Part shown: positions 38,240 to 49,400 of the stretch, piece by piece
How the letters are laid out: each line of letters starts with the position of its first letter
How positions within the stretch are numbered: position 1 is the first letter of the stretch
Assembly: GCA_030620095.1 (NCBI GenBank)
Contig: JAUTXW010002365.1
Location: 371,832-435,831, forward strand
From: Kuschelorhynchus macadamiae
Lineage: Eukaryota > Arthropoda > Insecta > Coleoptera > Curculionidae
Direction: 5' to 3'
Length of the DNA stretch: 64,000 nt
Program-made: the position numbers and the translations under genes
The notes under the pieces: model-generated
The model's database searches: none
What the model was told of the DNA's origin: nothing
The model's input: only the letters and a program-made list of their open reading frames with translations

Positions 38240-39835
38240 TACCAATATTTTACCAGTTTCTTTCTACGTATGACATACTTGACTTTTGGGTATAATTTAA
38301 AATAAATTCCATAAGTAGTTTTTGCATTGACACATACCCCCATTTTGCTACGTCGTGTTGAGTTTGTACCAGTTTATCTCATTTTCACATTTAATTTTTC
38401 TGCAAAATTTAAAATCAATTGAACAAGATTTTTTTACGTTGATTTCTTAAAAATTTTATTTAGCCGCCATTTTGTTTCGCCATCTTAAATTCGTACCACA
38501 AATTTACCAGTTTATCTCTATAGCACACTTAATTCTTGCACAAAAAATTTAAATCAATTTAATAAGTGGTATTTTCAGGCTGATTTTTTAAATATTTTAT
38601 TAGGCCGCTATTTTGTTTTGCTATCTTGGATTCATATCAAAATGTTACCAGTTCATTCTTATGTAACACTTGATTTTTGTGAAAAATTTTAGGTAAATTG
38701 GTTAATTAGTTTTTTTAGTAATAAGTTTTTTAATATTGTTCTGCCATATTAGATTTTTACCAAAATATTACCAGGTCATCCCCATATGACCCATAATTTT
38801 TGACTAAAATTTTAAGTCGATCTGGTAAGTTGTTTTTAAACTATGCCGCGAACTCACAGGCAGACAGACTGACCGTCAGACTGATCTACGGAATTAATAA
38901 AACATATTTTATGAAGATATGTAAAACCTGAAAGGGTGATTTTTTTCACGATTTACGTCTAAGATGTAACATGGGCTTTGTTGATGATCCCAGGTTTTTT
39001 AAAAATATTTGTTTTGACTGAAACCAAGATTTTGTGTTTTATTTAATACAATTTTACCAGTTGAATCCAACATAATACTTTGATGTTTATCCAAAATTTG
39101 AGATAAATTGGATAAGTAAGTGTTTAAATATTATTTTTTTTAACATTTCACTATGCCTCCATTTTGTTTCGCCATATTGGATGTTTACCAAAATATTAGG
39201 TCATCCCCATACGATGTTTACTTTTTGATCAAAATTTGAAGTCAATCTGATAAGTAGTCTTTAAGCTTTAGACCGACGGAATTAATAATTCACTGGCATC
39301 TAGGGACGGTAAAATGTGAGGATATGTAAAAACTGAGAAGGTGATTTTTTCAGGATGCAAACATTTTTTTGGCCTCCGTTTTATTCGGCTATCTAGAATT
39401 ATTACCACTATTTTACTACTAGATCTCTATACCATAATTTGTTTTGTCACACAATTTGAAATCAAACCATTAAGCAGTTTTTTCAAACTGAATTTTTAAA
39501 TAATTTATTAATCCGCCATTTTGCTCCGCCGTCTTGGATTCGTACCAAAATGTTACCAGTCGATTCCAACTTTAAACTTGAAGTTCGTGCAAAATTTGAG
39601 ATACATGGGATAAGTAGTTTTTTAATAACATTTTTTGTAACATTTCATTTGGCTGCTTCTGCACTGTTTCGCCTTATTGGATTTTTTACCAAAATTTGAA
39701 GTCAATCGGACTTAGCTATGCCTCGAACAGACAGACAATATGCTTCTCTGCATCTAGGGACCGTGAAGATCGGAAAAATCTTGGAGGGTGATTTTTTTAC
39801 GATTGCAATACTTTCCCTTACTTATCCCTTTTTAA
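38240..39835 (+). repeat. RE-1 array with three higher-order units
   Basis: Short sub-repeats of about 110-150 bp each carry a box such as GCCGCCATTTTGTTTCGCC (38463, 38604 variant, 39154 variant, about 39513 variant) followed by ATCTTGGATTCGTACC. Three larger units end with a CAGACAGAC or GACCGACGG box (about 38860, 39270, 39725), then a CATCTAGGGAC or related box and GGTGATTTTTT. The array ends GATTGCAATACTTTCCC at 39835. It lacks the TCGGTAAATTTCC start. Confidence 0.88.
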
Positions 39836-41763
39836 GCCGATTAAAAAGCATTTTTAGTTGTAGTTTCTGTATTTCTTAGTCCTCAAATTATTCGTTTACA
39901 TAATCAATAAATTCACATCTTTTCATCTTGTTCACATGAAACTTTAGGATTACAAGACCGATAAATTCAGTTATATATATTTTAAAAAGTATTTAGTTTT
40001 TGCTACTTTTACAGAATTTTTAAATTTTTCTTATAGCAATATTCAGAAAACATATTTTACGTAGGAAATTTATATTTCAGGAGAAAACCAATTTAAAAAT
40101 AATATTCTATATAGCACTACACCGCGCTGGTCCCAATATTTCTGTATATTTTCTCATATCGTAACGATCTGGATAATGCTAAAAATGCAAATTCAGTGAA
40201 GCGGCCACGGATTCTGCCATCTGCGGAATAAGACGGAACGCCTTCACAATGTTGTGCTTTTGTGTGTAAAAATAAAAATGGAAATTCCGAACAGTTTGCT
40301 CAAGTTTCCGCTTGATTTGTTAAACCTATCAGCCGTGTCAGAAAGATTAGACTGCTTGTTGCGGTAGATTTTTGGATTTACGTTTTCGTTACAAAATTGC
40401 AGGTAACTAAGAGTGACCCTATGTTACTGGTAATTTTATAACATTTGCAAATTTACGTATAGTAGTTTAGTGTATAGTAACACTGAGGTAATTACAAAAT
40501 TTGGCTAGTTATCTAGTTCCTGATTTTCACAGACTGTTCCATCACCATCCTGTCGAATAACTCTACGAGTTAGATTTTTCTATATTTACATATCATGCAC
40601 TTCATAGAAGAAAGTTAATAGAGTCTATATTAATGGGGTGATACTATTGAAAATGACACATTTTAAATGTATAATCAGTTTTAGTTAATAATATACTGGC
40701 CTTCTTTATTGGTGAAAATAACAACGTTTTCATATACAATACAATATTTTGTTCTTCTTCTTTTTTGTACAATATCAATTCAACATATTTACATTTGAAC
40801 TAGTAGAAAGCTTCAGCTTACATAGCTCTTGGTTTATCATTTATCAATGCTGCCTTTCCTTTTTATGTTTGCTTTATATGGAATGTTAAACGGACATTTT
40901 GCTGATGGTTTTTCATTATTTTAAGTCCATTAGTAATCTGAAACGAAATTGAACATTATAACATTGCAGGTAAATATAAACTTTAAAATATCAAGACGTT
41001 TATGTAGATTGCATCTTACATACCTCAGTATGTTTTATTCATAATTCAATAAATTACATTTTGTTAAGTATATTTAGCTTTTTTGGTTTCTTATTTTTTA
41101 GCATCCAGTCCTCTTTCACAATGTCTGCTTTTTCATGCCAGGATATAATTTTGTCAAATTGTAACAGTCTGCACTGTTTTATCGAAAAGCCCTCCAATTC
41201 TCTATTTCATCAGCATTTAAATATCAATATAGATTTCCTCCTAACTGACTCACAGTCAATTAGGTGGCGTCTATTTTAATTTCCCGAGAACCTGCAACCA
41301 ACATAGCTCTCTGGAAGAAGGCTGGCTGCCGTTCGCTTGTATTGGTGAGTTTACACGGACGTTACGCAATAATTTTTTACTCTTATTAATGCATTATAGC
41401 AACTACTAATGATTATGATATCAAAATAGGGTATAGTTTTTAGCATCTTAACCTGCAACCTTTGCAAATGTTCGAGTACATCTAGTTCCAGACGTCTTAA
41501 CACATAGTTATTTGTCAACATTGATGCTCGCGCGCAAACACGACTTTTCAAGCCGCGAGGAATTCACCTGACTGATTATTGGTACATCAAAGAAAAGCAT
41601 TTATAAATCTACATTTAACGGAAAACTGACAAACACAAACAAACTTAAGACATTGCGGCGGTCTAGACTTAGCTGTTCGTGAATATTTGCAAATATTGCA
41701 TATATCATTTAAAAGACAAAGGCGTGTTAGCGTTAATTTTGCGCTTAGGATAATATCCTAGAC
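39836..41763. other. No gene recognised
   Basis: A plus-strand ATG frame at 41061-41279 (72 codons) lies here. Its opposite strand shows a weak hint of coding remnants (YLNADEIENW), but neither is convincing. The remainder is A+T-rich. Confidence 0.4.
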
Positions 41764-44700
41764 TAGAGATGGGCCAAACTGTGACTTTGCTGTTGCAGTG
41801 AAATACGTGACTGTTCCAGGTCTGTAGCAGTTACAAAATAGCAGTGACATTTTGCAGCAGTTTAGAAAATCGCAAATTCCGTCGTACGTCGCGTAGTCAT
41901 GGTCACCGATACGAACGCAGGAGAACGGGGCGTTATCCTATAGCGTCGATATGTGAAATGCAAATGTTTAAAAAAGGTTCAAATGTGCCATTGCAATCTA
42001 AGCTTATTCTTGTCAGAATAAATATCTAACGCATGTAATTAATATATTTTATATTGCTTATCATTATTATATTATGATGTTTAAAAATGCTTATATGTAT
42101 ATAAATATTACTTTATTCTTATTTGGTTAGATAAAATTCATAATTTATTATTAAACATATTTGAGGTGCTGGTTTATTGGTTTCGGTGCCTTATCTCGAA
42201 TTTGCGACGTGGTACCCTTTTATAAACTGGAAGACAGGGCTGATCGGCTCGGATTCACCGGTTTACAGTTTGATATTGCGGTGTTTTAGTTGTATTTTTA
42301 TAACCTGTTTCTTCTTTGTATTTTTATTGTTCTGAATATAAAATAAAACGCTTGTTTATTAATTTGTATATTTCGTTGTATAAGTGAATAAGTGAGTATG
42401 GATAAAAGGAAGACGTCACCCTTATGGAGGTTCTTTACCCCACAAAATGACATGAAAGCTATGTGCAATATCTGCAAGCAAACTATTAGTTACAGTACTT
42501 CAACTACCAATTTAAAAACACGTATGAGCATATAAGCATCCATTGATTGTTTTGAACACCAATTCAAAATATTTGAAGAAAAACATTAATACCGAAATGG
42601 AGAGTCCTCACAGCATACCCCTTCCGAGCCATCTACTTCTTTTATGCAGGTATCACAAGAACCACAAGTAATCCAAAAAGAGAAGCAATCAGTACTTTCC
42701 TACCATTCAAAAAAATTCGTGTACATACGAAAACAAAAATGGATAATCGTTTAATAGAACTTTTTGTGTAGGACTTACAACCATTTAGTGTAGTAGAAGA
42801 GAGGGGCTTTAGAAAATTTGTAAGTATCCTGAACGACTCATATCAACTGCCAAGCAGGAAACATATATCTAACACACTATTACACTCTATATATGAAGAG
42901 AGAAGTATAGGAGCGTCCAAGACATTGTTGAAAATGTACAGAGTGTTACATTAACAACGAATTGTTGGACCTCAATAAAAATAGAAAGTTATATGGCAGT
43001 GACTATTCATTTTATCGATGAACATTTTAAGGTTAAGTCAATCTTGTTGGAATGTTGTCTGCTTTCGGAAGGACATACAAGTAAAAATTTAGCTTTAGAC
43101 CTAAGTCGAATAGTGAGTTTGTGGGGTTTAGAGAATAGGATTTTTTGGCGATATCAGATAATGCAGCCAATATTAAAAACGCATTTAAAGACGATCTTAA
43201 ATCGAAAAAGGTTGGTTGTTTTGGCCATACTGTAAATCTAATAGAGCAAGACTGTTTAAAATTAGTGAAACCTATTATAATTAAAGTACGCTCATTAGTA
43301 GGTCATTTTAAATGCAGTACTACTGCTACTGCAAAGTTAGTTGATATTCAAAAGTATCTGGAAAAGAGCTAAAAAAAACTTTTACAGGACGTGACAACGA
43401 GGTGGAATTCCACTTATTATATGGTCGACCGTTTTTTGGAGATGGAAGAAGCGATACGAACAACAAGGCCTCTACTAATTAATACCAATCTTCCTATTAT
43501 AAGTGTTGAAGAATGGCAGTTTCTGACTCCTTTAAAAAAGGTTTTAAAGCCACTGGGAGAAATAACGAAGATAATTAGTGGCCAGAAGTATGTAACATTA
43601 TCCTCAGTTATAATTCTGGAAAAAGTCTCGACAATATTTACAAACAAATACAAACGGAAACTTTTCCCATTCTAATTCAGAACGTCGTCAAGCTGTTTTT
43701 ACAGCGTATTTCTAATCGTATAGGTGACTTCGAAAATTCCAAAACATTATTGGTATCTACTTTCTTAGACCCACGTTTTAATAATGTTGGGTTTTCTCGT
43801 GAAAGTATTGTCGAAAGAGCACAAATGTAACAAATCTGGTGTCCAGCAAAATTAATGAGAGCATTAACTCAAACACAAAATACAATCTTGCTTCTACGAG
43901 TAATCCTGTCAACTTTGAAGACACTCACGTTTCAAAATTTTCAGTATGGGGACAATTTGCAAAAAAGGCTGCTTCAAAATCAACCACTTCCTTAATATCT
44001 TCAACTTCAAGAGCCATAATTAAAGTACAACGTTATCTAGAAGAAGATCTTCTTGATAAAAATAAAGAACCACTAAAATGGTGGAAAAGCCATTCTTACA
44101 ATGACCCATATTTGTCCAGAGTAGTGCGAGAACATTTCGGGACTGTGGCAACGTCGCGGTCGGTGCCCTGTGAGACAGTGTTTTCCAAATCAGGGCAACT
44201 GATTTCGGAAAGACGTTCGAACAAAGTCCTGCGAATCATGTTTTTAAATATTAATAAAGATTTCTGAATGTTAAAATTAGATTTTTTTTTGTTAAATCAA
44301 TATTTATATTCACAAGGAAATCTGCATTTACAGTATTATTAAGTTAAAAAATATTTTTAAAGCTGTAATATTAATATTCTTTTTCATAAGTTTCTACATT
44401 GGCCTGATAACTTTTAAATTTTATACATATATAACAGATAATCTCGCAGCATGTAAGTCTATCCAAAAGCTGAAAGAAATTGTAAATTATTTTCTAACTA
44501 CCAAACTACCTCTCATTATTATAGATCTCATTTGATTTTAAGGCATATTATTATGTTATATTAAACATTTTGCTATTATTTTGTGTTTGTTTAAATTTTT
44601 GTTATGTTGCATTTGTTTAATTTAATAAATACTTGCAATATTTATTATTATTTTACTTTATATACAAACTAACATAAAATATACAATACATTAAATGCTA

Positions 44701-45193
44701 GGCATTAGTCAAAGCTTTTTTCTTCTGTATTACTCATTATGGTAAAGCACTAAATCCAACATTTTTACCATTACAATGTTACATTAATACATTTTTCAGA
44801 GTTCAGACCAGGTGGGAAAATCAAAACCCGTTTGGTCTTTCACAATATAAACATTATAATTACAAAAAGTGTATGTTGCAAGACTATTATATAATAAATA
44901 AAATAATTTTTAAATGAATCTAACCAAAAAAGCTATTTCGCGCCAATGCCGACTCTCGCCTAAGCCCATTCTTCGTGACCCGTGACATCCTACAAAATCG
45001 CAATTTGCGTTTGCGATCGCAAGTATCGCGACATTCGCGCCGCGATGAACAGTTGTTGAGAGGTGAACTCCAACGATCAACGCAATAGTGAGAGAATGTC
45101 ACTGCTATTTTTCTAGAACTGGAGGAAGTCATGACTGTGACACTCAAGTAACAATGACAAAATCACAGTTCGTGAAATCGCAACCCACCTCTA
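41764..45193 (+). mobile_element. hAT-superfamily DNA transposon (element 2)
   Basis: The left end TAGAGATGGGCCAAACTGTG and the right end, read on the minus strand, TAGAGGTGGGTTGCGATTT form short inverted repeats (TAGAGRTGGG). They are flanked by octamers TCCTAGAC (41756-41763) and TCCTAGAT (45194-45201), matching 7 of 8. Subterminal regions contain many short CTGTGAC/GTCACAG motifs near both ends. The 3.43-kb body encodes a BED-finger hAT transposase pseudogene in the plus orientation. The ends resemble those of element 1 but the transposases are clearly different. Confidence 0.88.
42398..44267 (+). pseudogene. hAT transposase pseudogene with N-terminal BED zinc finger
   Basis: The ATG at 42398 opens MDKRKTSPLWRFFTPQNDMK, then MCNICKQTI, a BED finger whose histidine half is frameshifted (KTRMSI*). 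Later pieces follow in order: CWTSIKIESYMAVTIHFIDE (42960), LLECCLLSEGHTS, then SDNAANIKNAFKDDLKSKKV (43150), which holds the catalytic-core aspartate. Next come GCFGHTVNLI, DVTTRWNSTYYMVDRFLEME (43390) and PLKKVLKPLGEITKIISGQK. The last 142 codons are open (43839-44267): PLKWWKSHSYNDPYLSRVVR, then SRSVPCETVFSKSGQLISER and a stop at 44267. This is the hATC dimerisation tail with the SVPCERVFS motif (E to T at one position). Length and order fit the family. Stops and frameshifts between 42530 and 43840 inactivate it. Confidence 0.92.
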
Positions 45194-45569
45194 TCCTAGA
45201 TTGATCAGCCATAGTCTTCAGCCACCCAGTGAACAATTTATTTCGGCACTTCATATACCAATTAATTTTTATTTACTTGGTTTTGTTTATAAACATTTCT
45301 TTATAGTCATTGTCTTTTTTTCGAAGGTTTGGAGGTAGATGAAAGTACTGTTCATACCAAAAGCCGGCAAGGAATTACATTATTCCTAAAGGGTACCAAT
45401 AAGTAAGCTTAACTTTCATATTATTTAAATTAAGAAAAGAAATCCTGGGCATGTCCGCAAAAGGATGAAGTACGGTACCCGTTAGATTCATATTAACATT
45501 TATGCTCTCGTTTTTGTATTTATATATAAAGAGTGCGCAAAAAAATGCATTTTTAAACATAATTATGTA

Positions 45570-46260
45570 CACTGGGTGACTAAGATTAATATGGCAAAAC
45601 GTTGTTCCGATAGCTAAGCAAAGAAAATCAACCAAAACATTACAATAATTAAGAACAAATGCAACACAAAAAACACAAACTAATATTTTGTAGGTCCTCC
45701 TGTAACACTTATTGGTCCCGGGCATCTGCGAGGTCTGCTTTCTACAAGATTTCGTATAAAATCTAAGAAAATAATTTCCAATTCCTCAAGAATCAGTGTG
45801 TGTAAGTTCTTCCAGATTTTCCGGCACATTCTCTCGTGATCTTACTAGAAGCTGTAATTTAAAGTCCGGTGAATTTGTTAATACATGCGCGGAAAGGCTT
45901 TGCATAGCAAACGCCTGTTACAATTCGAGTCTTGTGTGGATAAATTCTGATCAAAAGTTCCTGGCGAAAGGAACAATAATTGGTAACGCAATTTCATCTC
46001 TATAGAGATGGGCGTTAATAGATTGAGGAGTAATGTATAATACCAACTTTTCATTGCACATAATGCTGCCCCAAATGAAAATGCCGCCCACTCTAAAAGT
46101 TTCTTATGGAGTCAAATTGTTTTCCTCGTACCTACCATTGATTTCGCTCTCTTCATAACAATTATCTACCATTAGTATTAAATGTTATCTTGTCTCATCT
46201 GAAAAATATACAATATCTCCAATTTGCGTATATTTAATTCCGCCCAATCCCGACGAAAAG
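45570..46260 (-). pseudogene. Tc1-like transposase remnant (C-terminal half)
   Basis: The minus strand gives FSDETR (about 46190), the first catalytic aspartate motif of Tc1-like enzymes. TFRVGGIFIWGSIMCNEKLV, then LYITPQSINAHLYRDEI (46000-46110) follows, resembling VPFGGGSVMFWGxIS...YxxxVL. Frameshifted remnants then lead to SRENVPENLEEL. A tail near 45690-45740 (SQMPGTNKCYRRTYK in one frame, RRCPGPISVTGGPTKY in the next) matches the conserved MPRRCxAVIxAxGGxTxY ending. CACTGGGTGACTAAGATTA at 45571 may be the element's terminal repeat, but no partner was found. The N-terminal HTH half is missing. Family call is good; the element is dead. Confidence 0.75.
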
Positions 46261-46604
46261 CTGAATATTGTTAGCAAATAAAGCAGGACCTTTAGCTACT
46301 TATTATACTAATACAAGTTACTTTTTTTAAGTAACTTAGATACTTTCAAAAATATACATTTAATGAAAAAATTCCTAATAACGGTGAGTAACCCTAAAAG
46401 ACGCTTTGTTTTCTGGGTTTAATATAGGTAGAATAACTGTATTAAACACGTTATTAGGTACTATTATATATCTATAGTTGGTATGATATAACTAAACAAC
46501 AGAGTACTTACCAAGACATCAAAAACCTATTATGGCAATAAACTATCAATACAATTTATGGCTGGAGCTACTACTTACTACTCTATAAAAAAAGATTTTG
46601 TACG
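46261..46604. other. No gene recognised
   Basis: This contains a small palindrome AAGTTAC-tttttttaa-GTAACTT at about 46315-46337 and otherwise A+T-rich sequence. Confidence 0.45.
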
Positions 46605-46723
46605 CTTTTTACAGAACACCAGCACTATCGTCGTAGCAGCCGCTTTAAGCGGACTGATGCTCATCGAGCACACCTAGCAAAGTGGCTGCTATAGCAATAA
46701 TAGTGCTGGTGTTACGTAAAAAG
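46605..46723. repeat. 119-bp near-perfect hairpin
   Basis: CTTTTTAC at 46605 pairs with GTAAAAAG at 46716. ACACCAGCACTAT at 46616 pairs with ATAGTGCTGGTGT at 46700-46712. TAGCAGCC at about 46634 pairs with GGCTGCTA at about 46684. The loop region contains GCTTTAAGC and TGCTCATCGAGCA, which are themselves palindromic. It could be a tiny foldback MITE or a transcribed structured RNA. Confidence 0.8.
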
Positions 46724-47879
46724 TGAATGGAACATTTTTTTCTTTAAAATATTATGAGGTTTTATTTTATATATCACCATATTTACCGTGTGATAAAGAG
46801 AAAACCAATTGTTGAACTAAAATCAACTTGTGAGGAGAGAGTTTACATACGCTAACAAAAATAATAAAGCAAAGCGAAAGTGTTTCTTATATATTTGAAG
46901 TAAGATGTGTTTAAAATATAAAATTTGTTCAAATCTAACAAATTTTAACTGCAAAAAATAAGTTTTCACAAATGGCACTTGTGCATATTTTTGCTTTAAC
47001 TTATAAACTATCACAAAAGCTTAAAATTTCAAGTGTATCCTATACCAAATTCTAGAGATTTTTGAAATATTTATATTTTGTTTGTTTCTATATTTTCATT
47101 TGTTGTAATCATAGTAGCTACTGAAAATAACATAACCGTAAGTAGGTAAATTAACAAGAAGAAATTACTTAATAAAATAAAACTTTTAACACAGCAATTA
47201 ATGACAAGAAATGTTTACTCCTAAAATATAGAAAAAACTACGTGACACCCTCTACAACCTTTATATCTATCAATTTTCCTACCTTATTAGGTAAAAAAAA
47301 GTTAAATTTGAGTCAGTTATCCTTTAAGGAAAAGTTCTAAAATTATACCTATAATTCAAAAATTAATTACTATACAGAGAGTTCCATTCAAAAAATAATA
47401 CTCTTTGCTGCATTACTTTTTTGACCCACTTGTTTACTCGGCAATATTCTTGCATGTGTTTTGTTGCCAACTTTAATATGTAAATCATAAACGACGCAGT
47501 GTTGTTGACCTACTCTGTACGTACTACTTAGCTTCCTGTCAAATTTTACCCAACTAACTTACTACTTAACCCCACCTACATCTTAATATTTATCACCTTC
47601 AAAAATAAATAAATTCGTGAAAAAATCTAATATTCCAGGTAAACCTAGTTATTTATATGCTTTATAAAAATCAAACAAACTGCACTTTACGGCTTGTTAC
47701 AGCAAATCAAGTAACTAAACTAAAATTAACACCAACAAATATGTTTTCTCCTGATATCGAAGTAAAAATGGTAGAAGGGGTAGTATTAAGAATTTGGTGA
47801 AACTTTCGGAAAATAGCAAACAATGGCATGTTTTCATAGCATTTATAAGTTGACCTCACTAACAAATATGTAAGTGAGA
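46724..47879. other. No gene recognised
   Basis: The minus-strand frame at 46823-47014 is unrecognised. The interval is A+T-rich, with repeated GTTACTT/AAGTAAC words increasing to the right. Confidence 0.4.
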
Positions 47880-48054
47880 TAATCTTTTGTAACTAAAATT
47901 AAGTAACCGTTACAAGATACTCAGCAAAAGTATCTAGCTAGGTATAAGATAATGCTTCTATAATTAAAAAAGTAAATAAGTTACAGTAACTAAGTTACTT
48001 CAGAGTAACTTTGTTACATTATTGCAAATGAGATATTAGATACTCCCAGCTCTG
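47880..48054. mobile_element. Possible right end of a non-autonomous hAT element
   Basis: Read on the minus strand from 48054: CAGAGCTGGGAGTATCTAAT, then GTAACAAAGTTACTC and AAGTAACTTAGTTACTG. The CAGAGCTGGGA start and clustered GTTAC/GTAAC subterminal words are hAT-like. The opposite end was not found with confidence; the AAGTTAC...GTAACTT patch near 46315 is a candidate. Confidence 0.4.
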
Positions 48055-48207
48055 CTCACCTGGCTCTAAAATAATACAGTCTACATTTCAAAATCAAATA
48101 GATCTGTATTATTTGATAAAAAAAATTCCCGCGGGAGCCCGTAATTTTTATTTTATTAGAATCTTGTTTGACTCCTATAAAGCCTTCTAAATGTTATAAT
48201 AAAAACA
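48055..48207. other. Spacer, nothing recognised
   Basis: This is a short A+T-rich spacer before the minisatellite. Confidence 0.4.
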
Positions 48208-48600
48208 AATTTCTGCAGAAATCTTCAATTTTTATTTTAATTATTTATTAACTTTTTAACTTTTTCTTAGCCGAAATATGATATATATGCAACATGTTTT
48301 TTTTACTTGTATAAAACCTCTTGTATAAAGTAACTAGGAAAATTTTCTGCGAAAACTACCAATTTTTATTTTGTTTTTATACGTCCGCTTCAACTTTTTG
48401 TTAGCCGAAATGTGATATATTAACATTTTTTTTATTTCTGTAATGTCTGTATATGTTAATATTTATTTTCCTGCGCAAATCCCCAATTTTTATTTTGTTT
48501 GTTTATTTTCTTTTTAATTTTCTCTTAGCCAAAATTTGATGGGTATATTCACAACATTATTTCTTATTTCACGGAAATCTTTATTTTATTTATTTATTTA
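48208..48600 (+). repeat. Degenerate minisatellite, unit about 125-135 bp, 3 copies and a partial
   Basis: Units start near 48211, 48345, 48468 and 48577. Each has TTTCTGCRVAAATC, CAATTTTTATTTTRTT, a run of ACTTTTT, then TTAGCCGAAATRTGATATAT and a TTTTTTTTAYTT segment. Identity between units is perhaps 75-80% by eye. Confidence 0.8.
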
Positions 48601-49116
48601 CTGTCCTACGTGATATGTAATCTATTCTTTTACTAGTAATAGTCCTGGAGCCCATGCCCCATAACTAGTTCATTGCTGCGCGTCCGATATAGCGCGCCTA
48701 GATTGTTACGCCTCTAGATCAGTCGATGCTATAGTGAAAGGAGAAAGTTGCTTTTGACATAGTTGCTCATCTACTTGTCTAGATTTAGGAAATGAGTTAC
48801 ATGGAGCTAAATCCACAATACGACTCAAAGCATCGTTGCTGCGTGAGTAAATTTTATTCTTATTCGAAAGAAATATGTAAAAAAGTGATCCCTCCGAGTC
48901 AGACCGCAACGATCAGTGTACATATAAAATTTATTTCTTGCAAATTTTCACTTTAACTACTATTGCACCGACTGGACTCAATTCATACACTTTCATTTCA
49001 TACTCATTCACGACTGGATACAATTCTAGGAGCAGTATCACAGGATCATATAATTAGACGCGTAGCAATGAATACACACTTTGAGCTCCAAGGCTATTAT
49101 TACTAGTAAAAAAAAA
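48601..49116. other. No gene recognised
   Basis: A minus-strand frame at 48706-48909 (67 codons) is unrecognised. GC is somewhat higher at 48655-48720. Confidence 0.4.
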
Positions 49117-49400
49117 TCGGTAAATTTCCTTTTTCCCGAACCTGCCATGCTAAGAAGCTTTCTTTTTAATTCAACATTGGAATGTGATTCAATATAGTTT
49201 CGCGCATGGTAATGTAATACCTAACACATTTATATACTCTTATCTTATCAAACATTTTTATTGGGCACAATTTTGTTCTACAATATTGGGTTCGTACCAA
49301 TATTTTAGCTGCTTGTAGCTATCCAGATATTATTTTTGGCAATAATTTTAGATAAATAACATAAATGAAAATTTTATCTTGTGAATATCTATGCTGATTT
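49117..49400 (+). repeat. RE-1 5'-end fragment
   Basis: It starts TCGGTAAATTTCCTTTTTCC after an A run. It continues GTGATTCAATATAGTTTCGC, ACATTTTTATTGGGCACAAT and TTGGGTTCGTACCAATATTT, then loses similarity. A separate AAAATGGCGGCAC box on the opposite orientation at about 49500 may be another scrap. Confidence 0.8.

Noticed and set aside
45375..45725. 116-codon minus-strand frame.
   Set aside because: Only its first 15-20 residues overlap the decayed C-terminus of the Tc1-like remnant. The rest is the element's 3' flank.
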